64,000 bases of DNA from the NCBI GenBank assembly GCA_050259035.1, contig JBLMZW010000022.1, positions 1 to 64,000 on the forward strand, read 5' to 3'. Made by a program: the position numbers and the translations under genes. Under the pieces are notes generated by a model. It had not been told where the DNA came from and did not search any database. It saw only the letters and a program-made list of their open reading frames with translations. Source of the DNA: JBLMZW01 sp050259035. GTDB taxonomy: Bacteria; Bacillota; Syntrophomonadia; Syntrophomonadales; DTU052. The number at the start of each line of letters is the position of its first letter. Positions within the stretch are counted from its first letter, which is position 1. Positions 43,836 through 53,325 of the stretch are shown here, one piece after another.

Positions 43836-43938
43836 CAAGATAGCGCGGTAAAATCAGTTCCCTTAATTGCGCGCCTCTCAGCAAGCTACTTCTATGACCT
43901 GGCATTAATATGCCAAGGATATAATCATCTAAAATACA
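43836..43938. repeat. Diverged third copy of the ~104-bp structured repeat
   Basis: Aligned with the tandem pair at 25824-26031, it keeps the flank CAAGAyAG, the loop AATCAGTTCCCTTAA, and the end ATAATCATCTAAAATA. Its first stem is GCGCG / CGCGC and its second CCTGGCAT / ATGCCAAGG, different bases that still pair. It lies next to the icd terminator, as the pair at 26 kb lies next to a terminator. Confidence 0.75.
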
Positions 43939-43942
43939 AAAA

Positions 43943-43987
43943 AAGACCGACCTCAAAGTTCGTATAGGAACATTTGAAATCGGTCTT
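43943..43987 (-). terminator. Terminator of icd
   Basis: AAGACCGA / TCGGTCTT stem with an inner GTTC/GAAC pairing; on the minus strand the stem is followed by TTTTTTTGTATTTT. Confidence 0.85.
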
Positions 43988-44013
43988 ATAATAATTGACT
44001 TTTAATTAATGTA

Positions 44014-45306
44014 TTAATCCATATTTTTGATCAGATGATTGGCAAATTCAGAGGTTTTGACCTCGGTGGCACCATCCATAAGCCGGGCAAAATCATAGGT
44101 TACAACCTTGCTGGAAATGGTCTTTTCCACCGACTGAATGATCAAATCCGCCGCTTCGTTCCAACCAATATGCCGCAGCATCATTTCTGCGGATAGTAGA
44201 ACAGAACTAGGGTTAACCTTGTCAAGTCCAGCGTATTTGGGTGCTGTGCCATGAGTCGCCTCAAATATGGCATGACCGGTAACATAATTTATGTTAGCTC
44301 CCGGGGCTATCCCAATCCCACCTACTTGAGCCGCCAGGGCATCCGACATGTAGTCGCCGTTAAGGTTAAGGGTAGCCACTACACCAAATTCCCTGGGACG
44401 AGTCAGTATCTGCTGCAGGAAAATATCCGCAATAGTATCCTTAATAATAATTTTTCCGGCTTTTTCCGCTTCCGCCTGAGCCTGATTGGCCGCTTGTTCA
44501 CCTGATTGATCCTTGATCCGGTCATATTCATCCCAGGTAAATACTTTTTCGCCGAATTCCTGCTCCGCCAAATCATAACCCCATTGTTTGAATGCACCTT
44601 CGGTAAATTTCATAATATTGCCCTTGTGTACCAGAGTTACACTCTTACGCCCTTTATTTATCGCATATTGAATAGCCGCTCGTACCAGGCGCTTAGTTCC
44701 CTCCTCCGACACCGGTTTGATTCCGACGCCTGAAGTCTCGGGAAAGCGGATTTTCTTTACCCCCAGTTCATCCTGCAGGAAGCTTATTAATTTCTTCGCT
44801 TCCGGTGTTCCCTGGGCATATTCTATACCAGCATAAATGTCCTCGGTATTCTCCCGGAATATTATCATATCGACATCTTCCGGGCGTTTTACCGGCGATG
44901 GAACCCCGGTAAAGTACCGAACAGGACGTACACATGCATAAAGATCAAGTTCCTGTCGCAAAGCAACGTTTAGGGATCTTATTCCTCCGCCTATTGGAGT
45001 GGTAAGGGGGCCCTTAATGGCAATAAGGTACTCCCGGATGGCGTTAAACGTTTCCTGGGGAAGCCATTCACCAGTCTGGTTGAAGGCCTTTTCCCCGGCC
45101 AGGACTTCCTTCCACACAATAGATTTTTGCCCTTTATAAGCTTTCTCCACTGCAGCGTCAACAACCCGGTATGCCGCAGCCCAAATATCCGGGCCGGTTC
45201 CGTCTCCCTCAATAAACGGGATAATTGGGTGGTCCGGTACTTTCATGACCCCGTTTTCAACTACTATTTTTTCCCCATTAACCGGTATACTCTGTTGAGT
45301 GGTCAA
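44014..45306 (-). CDS. icd: Isocitrate dehydrogenase, NADP-type family
   Basis: 430 residues from a TTG start after AAGGGGGAAAG. Signature segments are IPFIEGDGTGPDIW near residue 30, PLTTPIGGGIRSLNVALRQ near 98, MIIFRENTEDIYAGIE near 155, LVHKGNIMKFTEGAF near 222 and NYVTGHAIFEATHGTAP near 330. It converts isocitrate to 2-oxoglutarate. The upstream gene encodes a citrate/homocitrate-synthase-like enzyme, so the two probably form a route to glutamate. Cofactor choice was not read residue by residue. Confidence 0.94.
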   Translation of the reverse strand: MTTQQSIPVNGEKIVVENGVMKVPDHPIIPFIEGDGTGPDIWAAAYRVVDAAVEKAYKGQKSIVWKEVLAGEKAFNQTGEWLPQETFNAIREYLIAIKGPLTTPIGGGIRSLNVALRQELDLYACVRPVRYFTGVPSPVKRPEDVDMIIFRENTEDIYAGIEYAQGTPEAKKLISFLQDELGVKKIRFPETSGVGIKPVSEEGTKRLVRAAIQYAINKGRKSVTLVHKGNIMKFTEGAFKQWGYDLAEQEFGEKVFTWDEYDRIKDQSGEQAANQAQAEAEKAGKIIIKDTIADIFLQQILTRPREFGVVATLNLNGDYMSDALAAQVGGIGIAPGANINYVTGHAIFEATHGTAPKYAGLDKVNPSSVLLSAEMMLRHIGWNEAADLIIQSVEKTISSKVVTYDFARLMDGATEVKTSEFANHLIKNMD

Positions 45307-45405
45307 TTTTAACTTTCCCCCTTACTGTATTCAATTTAAAATTTCCTAATAAAATGTTCCATTAAATAATAGTCCATTGTTATTGCATGAATGAGTTACT
45401 CCCCT

Positions 45406-46569
45406 TTATTGGCGTTCCTTCATGTACTCTTCATATAAGAAAACAAGTTCTTTATCAAATAAGGAGCGCTTCATCTCTACCGACATAGTCCTGACCCTGG
45501 CCAGTAAGTCCTGTGCTTCACCGTCGTCCAGTTCAATACCGTATTCCATAAATTTGGCTTTGACCGCACTACTGCCCGAGTGCTTGCCAATAACAATTTG
45601 TCTTTCCAGTCCTACCTCCTGTGGGGAAAAGGCCTCATAGGTCAACGGGTTCTTTAATACACCATCCCCATGAATGCCAGATTCGTGCCGGAAGATGTTA
45701 AGTCCCACTATGGGATGCGCCGGTGATAGTTCTCTTCCGGAAGCGGCGGCTACGTATTCTGCAACCTCACGGAAAAGTTCAGTTTTGAAATCAATGTCGA
45801 CATTCATCAGGTGTTTTAATCCCATAACGACTTCCTGCAGAGCGGCGTTTCCAGCCCTCTCACCCAAACCGTTAATGGTTACCCCGACATACTTGGCTCC
45901 GGCATAGACCCCGGAGAGTGCATTGGCGGTAGCCATACCAAAGTCATTATGAGTATGCATTTCTATATCAATTCCAACCGCATCCCTAAGGGTGCGAATT
46001 TTACGAAATGTCGATAATGGGTCAAGAGTACCCACCGTATCACAGAAACGGAGACGATCGGCGCCGTGATGTTTGGCTATTAGGGCAAATTCAACCAGAT
46101 AATCAATATCTGAGCGGGAGGCGTCTTCTGCGTTTACTGACACATAAAGACCGTTATCCTTTGAAAACTTCACTGCGTCAGACATGCGATTAAGTACATC
46201 CTCCCTGGTGGTTTGAAGCTTATGCTGGATGTGTATATCGGAAGTGGAGATAGAAACTGCCACCGCATCCACTCCGCATTCAATTGATTCCTTGATATCA
46301 CTGATAACCGAGCGGTTCCAGGCCATTATACTGGCTTTAAGTCCCAGATCTACAATTTTCTTAATACATGTTTTTTCATCCCCGCCCATAACCGGGATTC
46401 CAACCTCTATCTGGTCTACGCCCATTTCATCCAGGTATCTGGCAATTCTGATTTTCTCCGGGTTGGAAAACACGACTCCTGCAGTCTGTTCCCCATCCCG
46501 CAAGGTAGTATCCACTACACTGATTTTGGTTCCTTCTTCCAGAAACCAGTCTCTTCCCACTCTAGTCAA
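45406..46569 (-). CDS. Homocitrate synthase/Re-citrate synthase-like enzyme
   Basis: 387 residues from a TTG start after AGGAG. It belongs to the DRE-TIM metallolyase group: VVDTTLRDGEQTAGV near 20, RLRFCDTVGTLDP near 157, MHTHNDFGMATANAL near 188 (HxH metal ligands) and LGERAGNAALQEV near 218. NifV homocitrate synthases and Re-citrate synthases of anaerobes share this core. Location beside isocitrate dehydrogenase, without nif genes, favours Re-citrate synthase (acetyl-CoA plus oxaloacetate to citrate), but its 387 residues match NifV size, so homocitrate synthase remains possible. No leu or lys genes are adjacent. Confidence 0.78.
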   Translation of the reverse strand: MTRVGRDWFLEEGTKISVVDTTLRDGEQTAGVVFSNPEKIRIARYLDEMGVDQIEVGIPVMGGDEKTCIKKIVDLGLKASIMAWNRSVISDIKESIECGVDAVAVSISTSDIHIQHKLQTTREDVLNRMSDAVKFSKDNGLYVSVNAEDASRSDIDYLVEFALIAKHHGADRLRFCDTVGTLDPLSTFRKIRTLRDAVGIDIEMHTHNDFGMATANALSGVYAGAKYVGVTINGLGERAGNAALQEVVMGLKHLMNVDIDFKTELFREVAEYVAAASGRELSPAHPIVGLNIFRHESGIHGDGVLKNPLTYEAFSPQEVGLERQIVIGKHSGSSAVKAKFMEYGIELDDGEAQDLLARVRTMSVEMKRSLFDKELVFLYEEYMKERQ

Positions 46570-46751
46570 TTTTCGCCACTCCTTTCACTATATGAGGAGC
46601 AAATTCGTTTGCTTTGAAACCGCGAGAACTTGGTCAGGTGATGTCTTTCCGGTCCTACAGAACAAGTATGGATTATGCCTTCTGTAGTAACAGTGGATTC
46701 ATGCCAGGACCGTTCGGCTTGCGTAAAACTTCAGGCAATTGCTGCCGTCAG

Positions 46752-48206
46752 CTACCTGCGCGCCAGTTCCTCCCGCAGCAAACGGTTGGCCACTTCTGGG
46801 TTGGCCTTTCCCTTGCTCGCTTTCATTACCTGCCCCACTAAAAAGCCCAGGGCTTTTTCCTTACCATTTTTATAATCTTCAACCACATTGGGGTTGTTAC
46901 TAACTGCTTCTATTACAATCGCTTGAATAGAGGATTCATCTGATATCTGCACCAAGCCCTGTTCTTTCACAATAGTCTCCGCATCCTTACCGGATGTGAA
47001 CATCGTTTCGAATACGGTCTTGGCTATTTTTCCGCTAATAACACCGTCATCCAGAATTTTTAACATACCAGTCAGTTTGACCGGAGTAATATTACACTGG
47101 CTTATTTCCATGTTGTTTTGATTCAATAGGCGAGCCATTTCTACCATAATCCAGTTTGAGATTACCTTGGCATTGGAATACTGTTCCATACACTGGTCAA
47201 AAAAATCCAGTGTATCCTTCGACATGGTCAAAACCGCGGCATCGTAAGGGGACAGGCCATATTTTTGAGTCAGGCGCTGCCGGGCAGCATCCGGGAGCTC
47301 TGGAAGTTCTCCGGCTATCCGGTTAACCCACTCCTGATCGATTTTAAGTGGCACCAGGTCTGGCTCCGGGAAATACCGATAGTCATGAGCCTCCTCTTTG
47401 GATCTCATACTCTGGGTTTCCTGTCGCGTTTCATCCCAGGTACGAGTCTCCTGTACTATGGTTCCCCCATCTTCTATTACTTCGATTTGACGATCAATCT
47501 CATATTCAAGCGCTCTCTCAAGAGCCCGGAAAGAATTCAAATTTTTAATCTCGGCTTTGGTTCCCAGTTCTTTCTGCCCCCAGGGTCTAATAGAAATATT
47601 GGCATCACAGCGCAGGCTTCCTTCCTGCATTTTGCAGTCGGATACCCCCAGGAAAAGTAGTATAGCTCGTAATTTTTCCATATACAGGCGTGCTTCCTGA
47701 GGAGTTCTCATATCAGGCTCGGAAACAATCTCGATTAATGGAACCCCTGAACGATTATAATCAACCAGGCTATATGGTGTCGTTGATATGGTTCCCTGGT
47801 GAACCAGCTTACCCGCATCTTCCTCCATATGGATTCTGGTAATTCCTATTATTTTTGTGCCGTCCTCCGTTTCGATCTCCAGCTGCCCCTTCAGAGCGAT
47901 AGGCAGGTCATATTGTGAAGTCTGAAAATTTTTCGGGAGGTCCGGATAATAGTAATTCTTACGGTCAAACTTACAAAACTCAGCTACCGTGCAGTTTAAA
48001 GCCAGGGCTGCCTTCAAGGCGAACTCCACCATTTGACTGTTTAAGACCGGGAGTACTCCTGGCATTCCCATGCAAATTGGGCAGACCTGGGTATTGGGTT
48101 CGGCTCCGAATGCAGTAGAACATCCACAGAAAGCCTTGGAATTGGTTTTTAGTTCAGAATGAACCTCTAAACCGATTACGGCTTCAAAACTTTCGCTGCC
48201 CATCAT
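46752..48206 (-). CDS. gatB: Glutamyl/aspartyl-tRNA amidotransferase subunit B
   Basis: 484 residues with FEAVIGLEVHSELKTNSKAFCGCS at the N-terminus, NYYYPDLPKNFQTSQYD, VDYNRSGVPLIEIVSEPD and a C-terminal GatB/Yqey helical domain from about 330. GatB binds misacylated Glu-tRNAGln or Asp-tRNAAsn. The start abuts the gatA stop. Order gatC-gatA-gatB is the usual Firmicutes operon. Confidence 0.96.
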   Translation of the reverse strand: MMGSESFEAVIGLEVHSELKTNSKAFCGCSTAFGAEPNTQVCPICMGMPGVLPVLNSQMVEFALKAALALNCTVAEFCKFDRKNYYYPDLPKNFQTSQYDLPIALKGQLEIETEDGTKIIGITRIHMEEDAGKLVHQGTISTTPYSLVDYNRSGVPLIEIVSEPDMRTPQEARLYMEKLRAILLFLGVSDCKMQEGSLRCDANISIRPWGQKELGTKAEIKNLNSFRALERALEYEIDRQIEVIEDGGTIVQETRTWDETRQETQSMRSKEEAHDYRYFPEPDLVPLKIDQEWVNRIAGELPELPDAARQRLTQKYGLSPYDAAVLTMSKDTLDFFDQCMEQYSNAKVISNWIMVEMARLLNQNNMEISQCNITPVKLTGMLKILDDGVISGKIAKTVFETMFTSGKDAETIVKEQGLVQISDESSIQAIVIEAVSNNPNVVEDYKNGKEKALGFLVGQVMKASKGKANPEVANRLLREELARR

Positions 48207-49654
48207 TATCCCTCCAAATTCGGCTTATACTGCTGATCGTTATATCGTTCGAAGGCATGTGCCATCTGGATTAATGTCCCCTCGGAAAACGGTTTACCCA
48301 TTAATTGAAGGCCAACCGGCATATTATCTATTAAGCCAGCCGGAATCGACATTGCCGGTATACCAGCCAGGTTAATCGGAATAGTCAGTATATCAGACAT
48401 ATACATAGCCAAAGGGTCCTCAGTTTTTTCACCTATTTTAAAAGCTGTACTGGGCGCGGTAGGAGAAACCAGAACATCATACTTTTCAAAGGCCCGGTCG
48501 AAATCCTCTTTAATAAGTCTTCTAACTTTTAAAGCCTTAAGATAGAACGCGTCATAATAACCTGAACTTAGAGCATAAGTACCTAACATAATTCGTCTTT
48601 TAACTTCTGGGCCAAATCCCTCCGCTCGAGTACTGCTGTACATTCCAACTACATCGCCTGCTTCCGGGTTCCGTATCCCGTACTTAACCCCGTCAAACCG
48701 GGCCAAATTGGAACTGGCCTCAGCCGGGGCAATAATATAATATGCAGGCAAAGCATATTCGCTGTGGGGTAAGGATGTTTCCTCCACAATAGCCCCTAAC
48801 TCTTCTAATTTGTGCAGGGCTTTCAATACGGAATCCTTAACTGTTGTGTCGACCCCTTCTTGATAGTACTCGCGGGGAAATCCTATCTTCATTCCCTTGA
48901 TGTCTTTATTTAGAAATGAGCGATAATCAGGCACTTCAATATTGGCACTGGTAGTATCCATAGGGTCATATCCGGCAACAGCATTCATAACCATTGCACA
49001 ATCCGCAACGTTTTTAGTTAGGGGTCCTATCTGATCCAAAGATGAGGCATAGGCAACCAGACCAAACCTGGAAACCCTGCCATAAGTCGGTTTAAGCCCG
49101 ACAATACCGCAAAATGCGGCGGGTTGCCTGATTGAACCACCGGTATCGGATCCGAGGGCGTAATAAACCTCTTCGGCGGCAACAGCAGCAGCCGCTCCAC
49201 CAGATGATCCACCAGGTACTCGGGTTAAATCCCAGGGATTCCGAGTGGGGAAAAATCCGGACTGCTCAGTGGAAGAACCCATGGCAAACTCGTCCATATT
49301 CATCTTGCCAACCATTACCATCCCGGACTGGTGAAGTTTTTTTATCACTGTAGCATCATAAGGCGGAATAAAATTGGCCAAGATCCTGGATGCGCAAGTA
49401 GTTTTTATTCCCCTGGTACACATATTATCCTTAATGCCGCATGGAACACCTCGGAGTCCGCCAAAAGCTCCCGCTTGATCTAAAATATTGGCCGTCTCTT
49501 CGGCTTGCTCAGTGGCCAGAGTAATAAAAGCATTAACCCGGCTCTCCACTTTATCTATACGGTCCAAAATACTATCCATAACCTCACAGGCACTAGTCTC
49601 CCGGCGGGCAAGCTTCTCGCCGACCTCCTGCGCCGTAAGCTGGTAGAGTTCCAC
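48206..49654 (-). CDS. gatA: Glutamyl/aspartyl-tRNA amidotransferase subunit A
   Basis: 482 residues from a GTG start after GGGGG. It is an amidase-signature protein: Lys near residue 73 in GIKDNMC, the glycine-rich loop VPGGSSGGAAAAVAAEE with the cis-Ser near 152, and the catalytic Ser in SDTGGSIRQPAAFCG near 176. It releases ammonia from glutamine for transamidation on GatB. Confidence 0.96.
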   Translation of the reverse strand: MELYQLTAQEVGEKLARRETSACEVMDSILDRIDKVESRVNAFITLATEQAEETANILDQAGAFGGLRGVPCGIKDNMCTRGIKTTCASRILANFIPPYDATVIKKLHQSGMVMVGKMNMDEFAMGSSTEQSGFFPTRNPWDLTRVPGGSSGGAAAAVAAEEVYYALGSDTGGSIRQPAAFCGIVGLKPTYGRVSRFGLVAYASSLDQIGPLTKNVADCAMVMNAVAGYDPMDTTSANIEVPDYRSFLNKDIKGMKIGFPREYYQEGVDTTVKDSVLKALHKLEELGAIVEETSLPHSEYALPAYYIIAPAEASSNLARFDGVKYGIRNPEAGDVVGMYSSTRAEGFGPEVKRRIMLGTYALSSGYYDAFYLKALKVRRLIKEDFDRAFEKYDVLVSPTAPSTAFKIGEKTEDPLAMYMSDILTIPINLAGIPAMSIPAGLIDNMPVGLQLMGKPFSEGTLIQMAHAFERYNDQQYKPNLEG

Positions 49655-49666
49655 AAAAAAACCCCC

Positions 49667-49951
49667 TTATACGATTTTAGGCACCTTGAAATGCCCCTCC
49701 TCTTCTAAAGGGGCGTTGGCCAGTACTTCTTCCTTGGGAAAAGACGGCTGTCTCAAGTCTTCACGCATAACATTATATAAAGGCAAGACATGAGCCAGGG
49801 GTTCCACCCCATCGGTAGGCAGGCGGTCTAAAGACTGGGCATATTCCAGAATGGCGTTGAGTTGGCCCGCGTATTTCTCCTTTTCTTCACTGGTTAGATT
49901 TAGTCTACCCAGCAGGGCAACATGCTCAACTTCTTTGATTGTAAGAGCCAC
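49667..49951 (-). CDS. gatC: Glutamyl/aspartyl-tRNA amidotransferase subunit C
   Basis: 94 residues from a GTG at 49951 that follows AGGAG; a longer in-frame extension upstream is not translated by this logic. The start VALTIKEVEHVALLGRLNLTSEEK and the LPTDGVEPLAHV segment are typical. GatC is the small subunit that stabilises GatAB. It heads the gatCAB operon. Confidence 0.95.
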   Translation of the reverse strand: MALTIKEVEHVALLGRLNLTSEEKEKYAGQLNAILEYAQSLDRLPTDGVEPLAHVLPLYNVMREDLRQPSFPKEEVLANAPLEEEGHFKVPKIV

Positions 49952-50208
49952 AGGCCATCTCCTCACTTTCCCTAAAATCTTATGCACAGTATTATAGCAG
50001 AAAGCCCCTTCCTGTTCTAGCAAAATACAGATAATCTCCAAGGCTTATTCATCGAAAGGCACCACAATTTTAACGTTTTAAGGTTTGCTAAGAAGATAAG
50101 AAATATAATTAAAAGGGGCATGGAATTATTATCCTATATGGTTCGACACAATAATTGGCCATTCAATAGGATTTTTGTGTTATGTTCTTATCAAGGAGAA
50201 CTTGAAAG

Positions 50209-51534
50209 GTGGAGAGAAACATATTTACCTTAAACAAGAATAAATGGCTGCTCAATGAAATTGTCTCGTGGGAAAGTGAGAAGATTATTACTCCTGAGCA
50301 AAGCCGTATTCTAGCAGAAAAATATAGAGCCAGCCAAACCTGGACTAATTATCTTTTTCCCGTTCTTGGTTCATTGCTGGTTGGAATCGGTATTATCCTA
50401 TTTTTCGCTTCTAACTGGGAAGCATTACCCATCTGGTTTAAACTGGGTCTCATTTTTGCAGCCTTGATAGTCAGTCACTTGTTCGGATATCATTTCAGAT
50501 ATAAATCTCAGCAACCCTGGCTGGGCTCTGGCCTTTTACTTCTGGGAGGAATACTATTTGGAGCGGCAATTTTCCTGATTGCCCAGATATACAACATTTC
50601 GTCTGGCTCTCCAGTGCCTGTCCTTTGCTGGGGTATTGGAGTCTTGCTGGAAACCCTGGTCCTTAAGGAAAAGCCACTTCTTATTCTATCGGGATTACTC
50701 TTGTCGGTTTGGGCCTTTATGCAACTTTCGTCCTACCAAAATACTGTTCCCTGGTTATATTTTGTCTTTACCCTGCTGATTATGGTGCCTTTATCCTATC
50801 GCATTGATAGTATCGTTGGGCTATTCATCAGTGTTGTCGGTACAATAATAGTTACGGTAGTCAGTGCCGCTAATCTTGGTTTAGATTCACCGGTACCTCT
50901 TTTCATACTGGCTACAGCGCTGTCTTCGGCTTGCTTTATCCGGGGTCAGGACAGCACCGATCGAATGGCTGGCACTTATTATATTTTGGGACTTCTTTTT
51001 ACTCTGGGGTGCCTTTTTGCTCTTACATTTCATGATCTTTATGATAAAACTATTTTTTCCTCTTCTGATTTAAGCGTTATAATGCTTCATCCCAGAATCG
51101 TTTTGGCCGTATTATTACTTGCTGTATTAGCAAGTATTGGTTTAATCTCACACCGGCCCCGATTCCGCGAAGCCTTAAATTCATTGGGATTAATCTGGCT
51201 GATTAACTTCATTCTACTTATCTTTGTTTTGATACCTATCAACCGTTCTGTTATCACCGATCCAATAATGCCCATTGTTATGAATCTGGTTCTTTTCTTC
51301 AGCGTTATTTTTATTCTCTGGCTGGGCAACAAACACCAAAATCGCTTTGTGCTTAATTCCGGTCTGGTTTTCTTTTATCTACAGGTCATAAGCCGTTACT
51401 TCGATTTTGCCTATTCTTATATGGACCGTTCAATTTTCTTTATTGTTGGAGGAGTTCTCCTGGTGATATTGGGGATAATCCTAAACCGACAGAGGGCCAG
51501 GATGGTTACGAATTGGGGTGATGAAAATGCGTAA
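50209..51534 (+). CDS. DUF2157 polytopic membrane protein
   Basis: 441 residues from a GTG near AAGG. A soluble N-terminal part of about 50 residues (ITPEQSRILAEKY) precedes roughly twelve hydrophobic helices, with the DUF2157 core (LGSLLVGIGIILFFASNWEALP, then ALIVSHLFGYHFRY and GAAIFLIAQIYN). The function is unknown. It overlaps the GDYXXLXY-family gene by 17 bases, and a DUF3999-like gene follows, forming a three-gene envelope unit. Confidence 0.82.
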   Translation: MERNIFTLNKNKWLLNEIVSWESEKIITPEQSRILAEKYRASQTWTNYLFPVLGSLLVGIGIILFFASNWEALPIWFKLGLIFAALIVSHLFGYHFRYKSQQPWLGSGLLLLGGILFGAAIFLIAQIYNISSGSPVPVLCWGIGVLLETLVLKEKPLLILSGLLLSVWAFMQLSSYQNTVPWLYFVFTLLIMVPLSYRIDSIVGLFISVVGTIIVTVVSAANLGLDSPVPLFILATALSSACFIRGQDSTDRMAGTYYILGLLFTLGCLFALTFHDLYDKTIFSSSDLSVIMLHPRIVLAVLLLAVLASIGLISHRPRFREALNSLGLIWLINFILLIFVLIPINRSVITDPIMPIVMNLVLFFSVIFILWLGNKHQNRFVLNSGLVFFYLQVISRYFDFAYSYMDRSIFFIVGGVLLVILGIILNRQRARMVTNWGDENA

Positions 51535-52084
51535 AAAACTTTTTATCTTGGTTGTGTTGCTTCAGGTCCTCTTTTTGGTAGGTATGATTGTCAATAACCT
51601 TTCTATCATCTGGTGGGGAAAAGAGATTATTTTGCTCAGTCAGCCGGTTGACCCCCACAGCCTTTTCAGCGGTGATTATGTTAATCTCGGGTATGAAATC
51701 AGCAGTCTTAATCTACAGGAAATGGGTTATCCTGCCCTCCCCCAGGATTCTTTTAACCGGGGGGATAGAATATATGTCAAACTAGAAAAACAAGGGCCAG
51801 AGTGGCAGGCTGCCGCCTTAAGCCGGGACGCCCGGGAGTTTTCTAATTCGCTTTTCATTCAAGGGGAAATCACTTACTTTGATTATATTTCTCAGAATCT
51901 GACGATACGGTATGGCATTGAGAATTACTACGCTCCTTCCGATAAAGCCCGGCACTATCAATCGACCTTGTCGGATAGTATGCCCATCAAGGTAATGGTA
52001 GACCGATTTGGCCGGGCTAAGGTTATTGGGCCACAGGAGTCTATAAAGCAAATTGAAAACAACACGAAAGGGGATCGGGGTTAA
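51527..52084 (+). CDS. GDYXXLXY-family membrane-anchored protein
   Basis: About 185 residues from the ATG at 51527, with GGGGTGA just upstream; GTG at 51518 is an alternative. One N-terminal membrane helix is followed by an extracytoplasmic domain carrying the name motif GDYVNLGY near residue 50. Homologues are found next to DUF2157 proteins and their role is unknown. It overlaps the preceding gene and abuts the next. Confidence 0.82.
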   Translation: MRKKLFILVVLLQVLFLVGMIVNNLSIIWWGKEIILLSQPVDPHSLFSGDYVNLGYEISSLNLQEMGYPALPQDSFNRGDRIYVKLEKQGPEWQAAALSRDAREFSNSLFIQGEITYFDYISQNLTIRYGIENYYAPSDKARHYQSTLSDSMPIKVMVDRFGRAKVIGPQESIKQIENNTKGDRG

Positions 52085-53325
52085 TGAAAAGAGTATCACT
52101 ATTGATTATAGCCATGTTATTGTTCATGACCCCGGTATCCCTGGCGGTTCAGACTAATGACTGGCCCTACAGCAAAACTCTAACCGTAAAAGAGGACGGG
52201 ACTTACCGGGTTGAGTTTGATAAGGAGATTTTGGATCACCTGGGGAAGGGGAGTAATGTAAGAATTACTGATTCTTCGGGACTTGAGATTCCATGCTGGC
52301 AACTGGCATCGTCTCTTGGATTGAATACCCCTCAGTCGTGCAATCCAGAGAAGGAGAAGAGCAGTCCTGGATCCTATGAAGCAACATTTACCCTTCCAAG
52401 CTGGATGGATAAATATAACGTTATGGTCTTAAATGCCGATCAAACCCCACCCGAACTACGGCAGGTGACTATTGAAGGCAGCAATGACGGCATTAACTGG
52501 AACAGATTATACTCCACTCAGCTCTGGCTGCCTTTTACTCAGAGTATCATTCGTTATCCGGAGAATTCTTACCGATATATTCATCTTTCCATGCAATGGC
52601 GGAGCAAGACGGTATTTAATTTATACTCGATTAATGCCGGATATCTAACCCAGTTTCCTGCTCTGACCTGCAATTATCCGGTTAAAATAGTGTCTGTCAA
52701 TCCTGGTAAACGCACGAATAGCACGGTATTGGAGGTTGACACAGGAGATATACCACGAGAGATTCAAACAATATCTCTGCAATTAGCTAACCCGGAAGAG
52801 TATCTGCCAATTCTGCGTTCGGTAGCTCAAAATGGCTACACTGGACCAATAGACGCTAAATACAAACCAATGTCCATACCTGATACAACCGAGTATGGTT
52901 CTATCCAGTTTTTCGAGGTCCAGAACAATTCGCTGGTCTTTTATATCAATAGCAGCCATAAAGGTAAAATTAAGTTCATTCTTGAATCCAGTGCTGGGAT
53001 TGCCCCCAAGTTTAAAAGTATTAGCCTGACTGGGATTGCCCCTGGAGTAATGGCCCGGCTGAAGGCTGGTAAGTACACACTGTGGTACGGTAATTCAGGT
53101 ATACCCAGCCCGAAGTATGACTTAGTTAAAATCCCGGAACTGGTCGGAAAAAATAAAATCCCGGTTATCACACCGGGACCGGCAATCGAGAATCCAAACT
53201 ATATTAATCAATCAACGACCAAAAAAGAAGTAAATTCATGGACGTTATTCGGAATTATTATATTGCTTGCAGCAGCCAGCGGGGTATTTTTAATTCGAAA
53301 TCTTAGACGAACTAAAACAAGCTAG
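52084..53325 (+). CDS. Exported membrane-anchored protein, DUF3999-like
   Basis: 413 residues. It has a signal peptide (MKRVSLLIIAMLLFMTPVSLA), a large extracytoplasmic beta-rich region (WPYSKTLTVKEDGTYRVEFD, WRLYSTQLWLP-type strands, and a discoidin-like GSNDGINW segment near 138) and a C-terminal membrane helix (FGIIILLAAASGVFLI) with a basic tail. This layout is that of DUF3999 proteins, function unknown. It is the last gene of the unit; its 3' end overlaps that of the convergent ligA by 14 bases. Confidence 0.7.
   Translation: MKRVSLLIIAMLLFMTPVSLAVQTNDWPYSKTLTVKEDGTYRVEFDKEILDHLGKGSNVRITDSSGLEIPCWQLASSLGLNTPQSCNPEKEKSSPGSYEATFTLPSWMDKYNVMVLNADQTPPELRQVTIEGSNDGINWNRLYSTQLWLPFTQSIIRYPENSYRYIHLSMQWRSKTVFNLYSINAGYLTQFPALTCNYPVKIVSVNPGKRTNSTVLEVDTGDIPREIQTISLQLANPEEYLPILRSVAQNGYTGPIDAKYKPMSIPDTTEYGSIQFFEVQNNSLVFYINSSHKGKIKFILESSAGIAPKFKSISLTGIAPGVMARLKAGKYTLWYGNSGIPSPKYDLVKIPELVGKNKIPVITPGPAIENPNYINQSTTKKEVNSWTLFGIIILLAAASGVFLIRNLRRTKTS

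Larger units (their letters stand above)
43704..44013. other. Intergenic region holding a structured repeat copy and icd terminator
   Basis: 310 bases between the CBM gene and icd. It contains the third, diverged copy of the structured repeat (43836-43938) and the icd terminator (43943-43987). Nothing else is visible. Confidence 0.7.
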
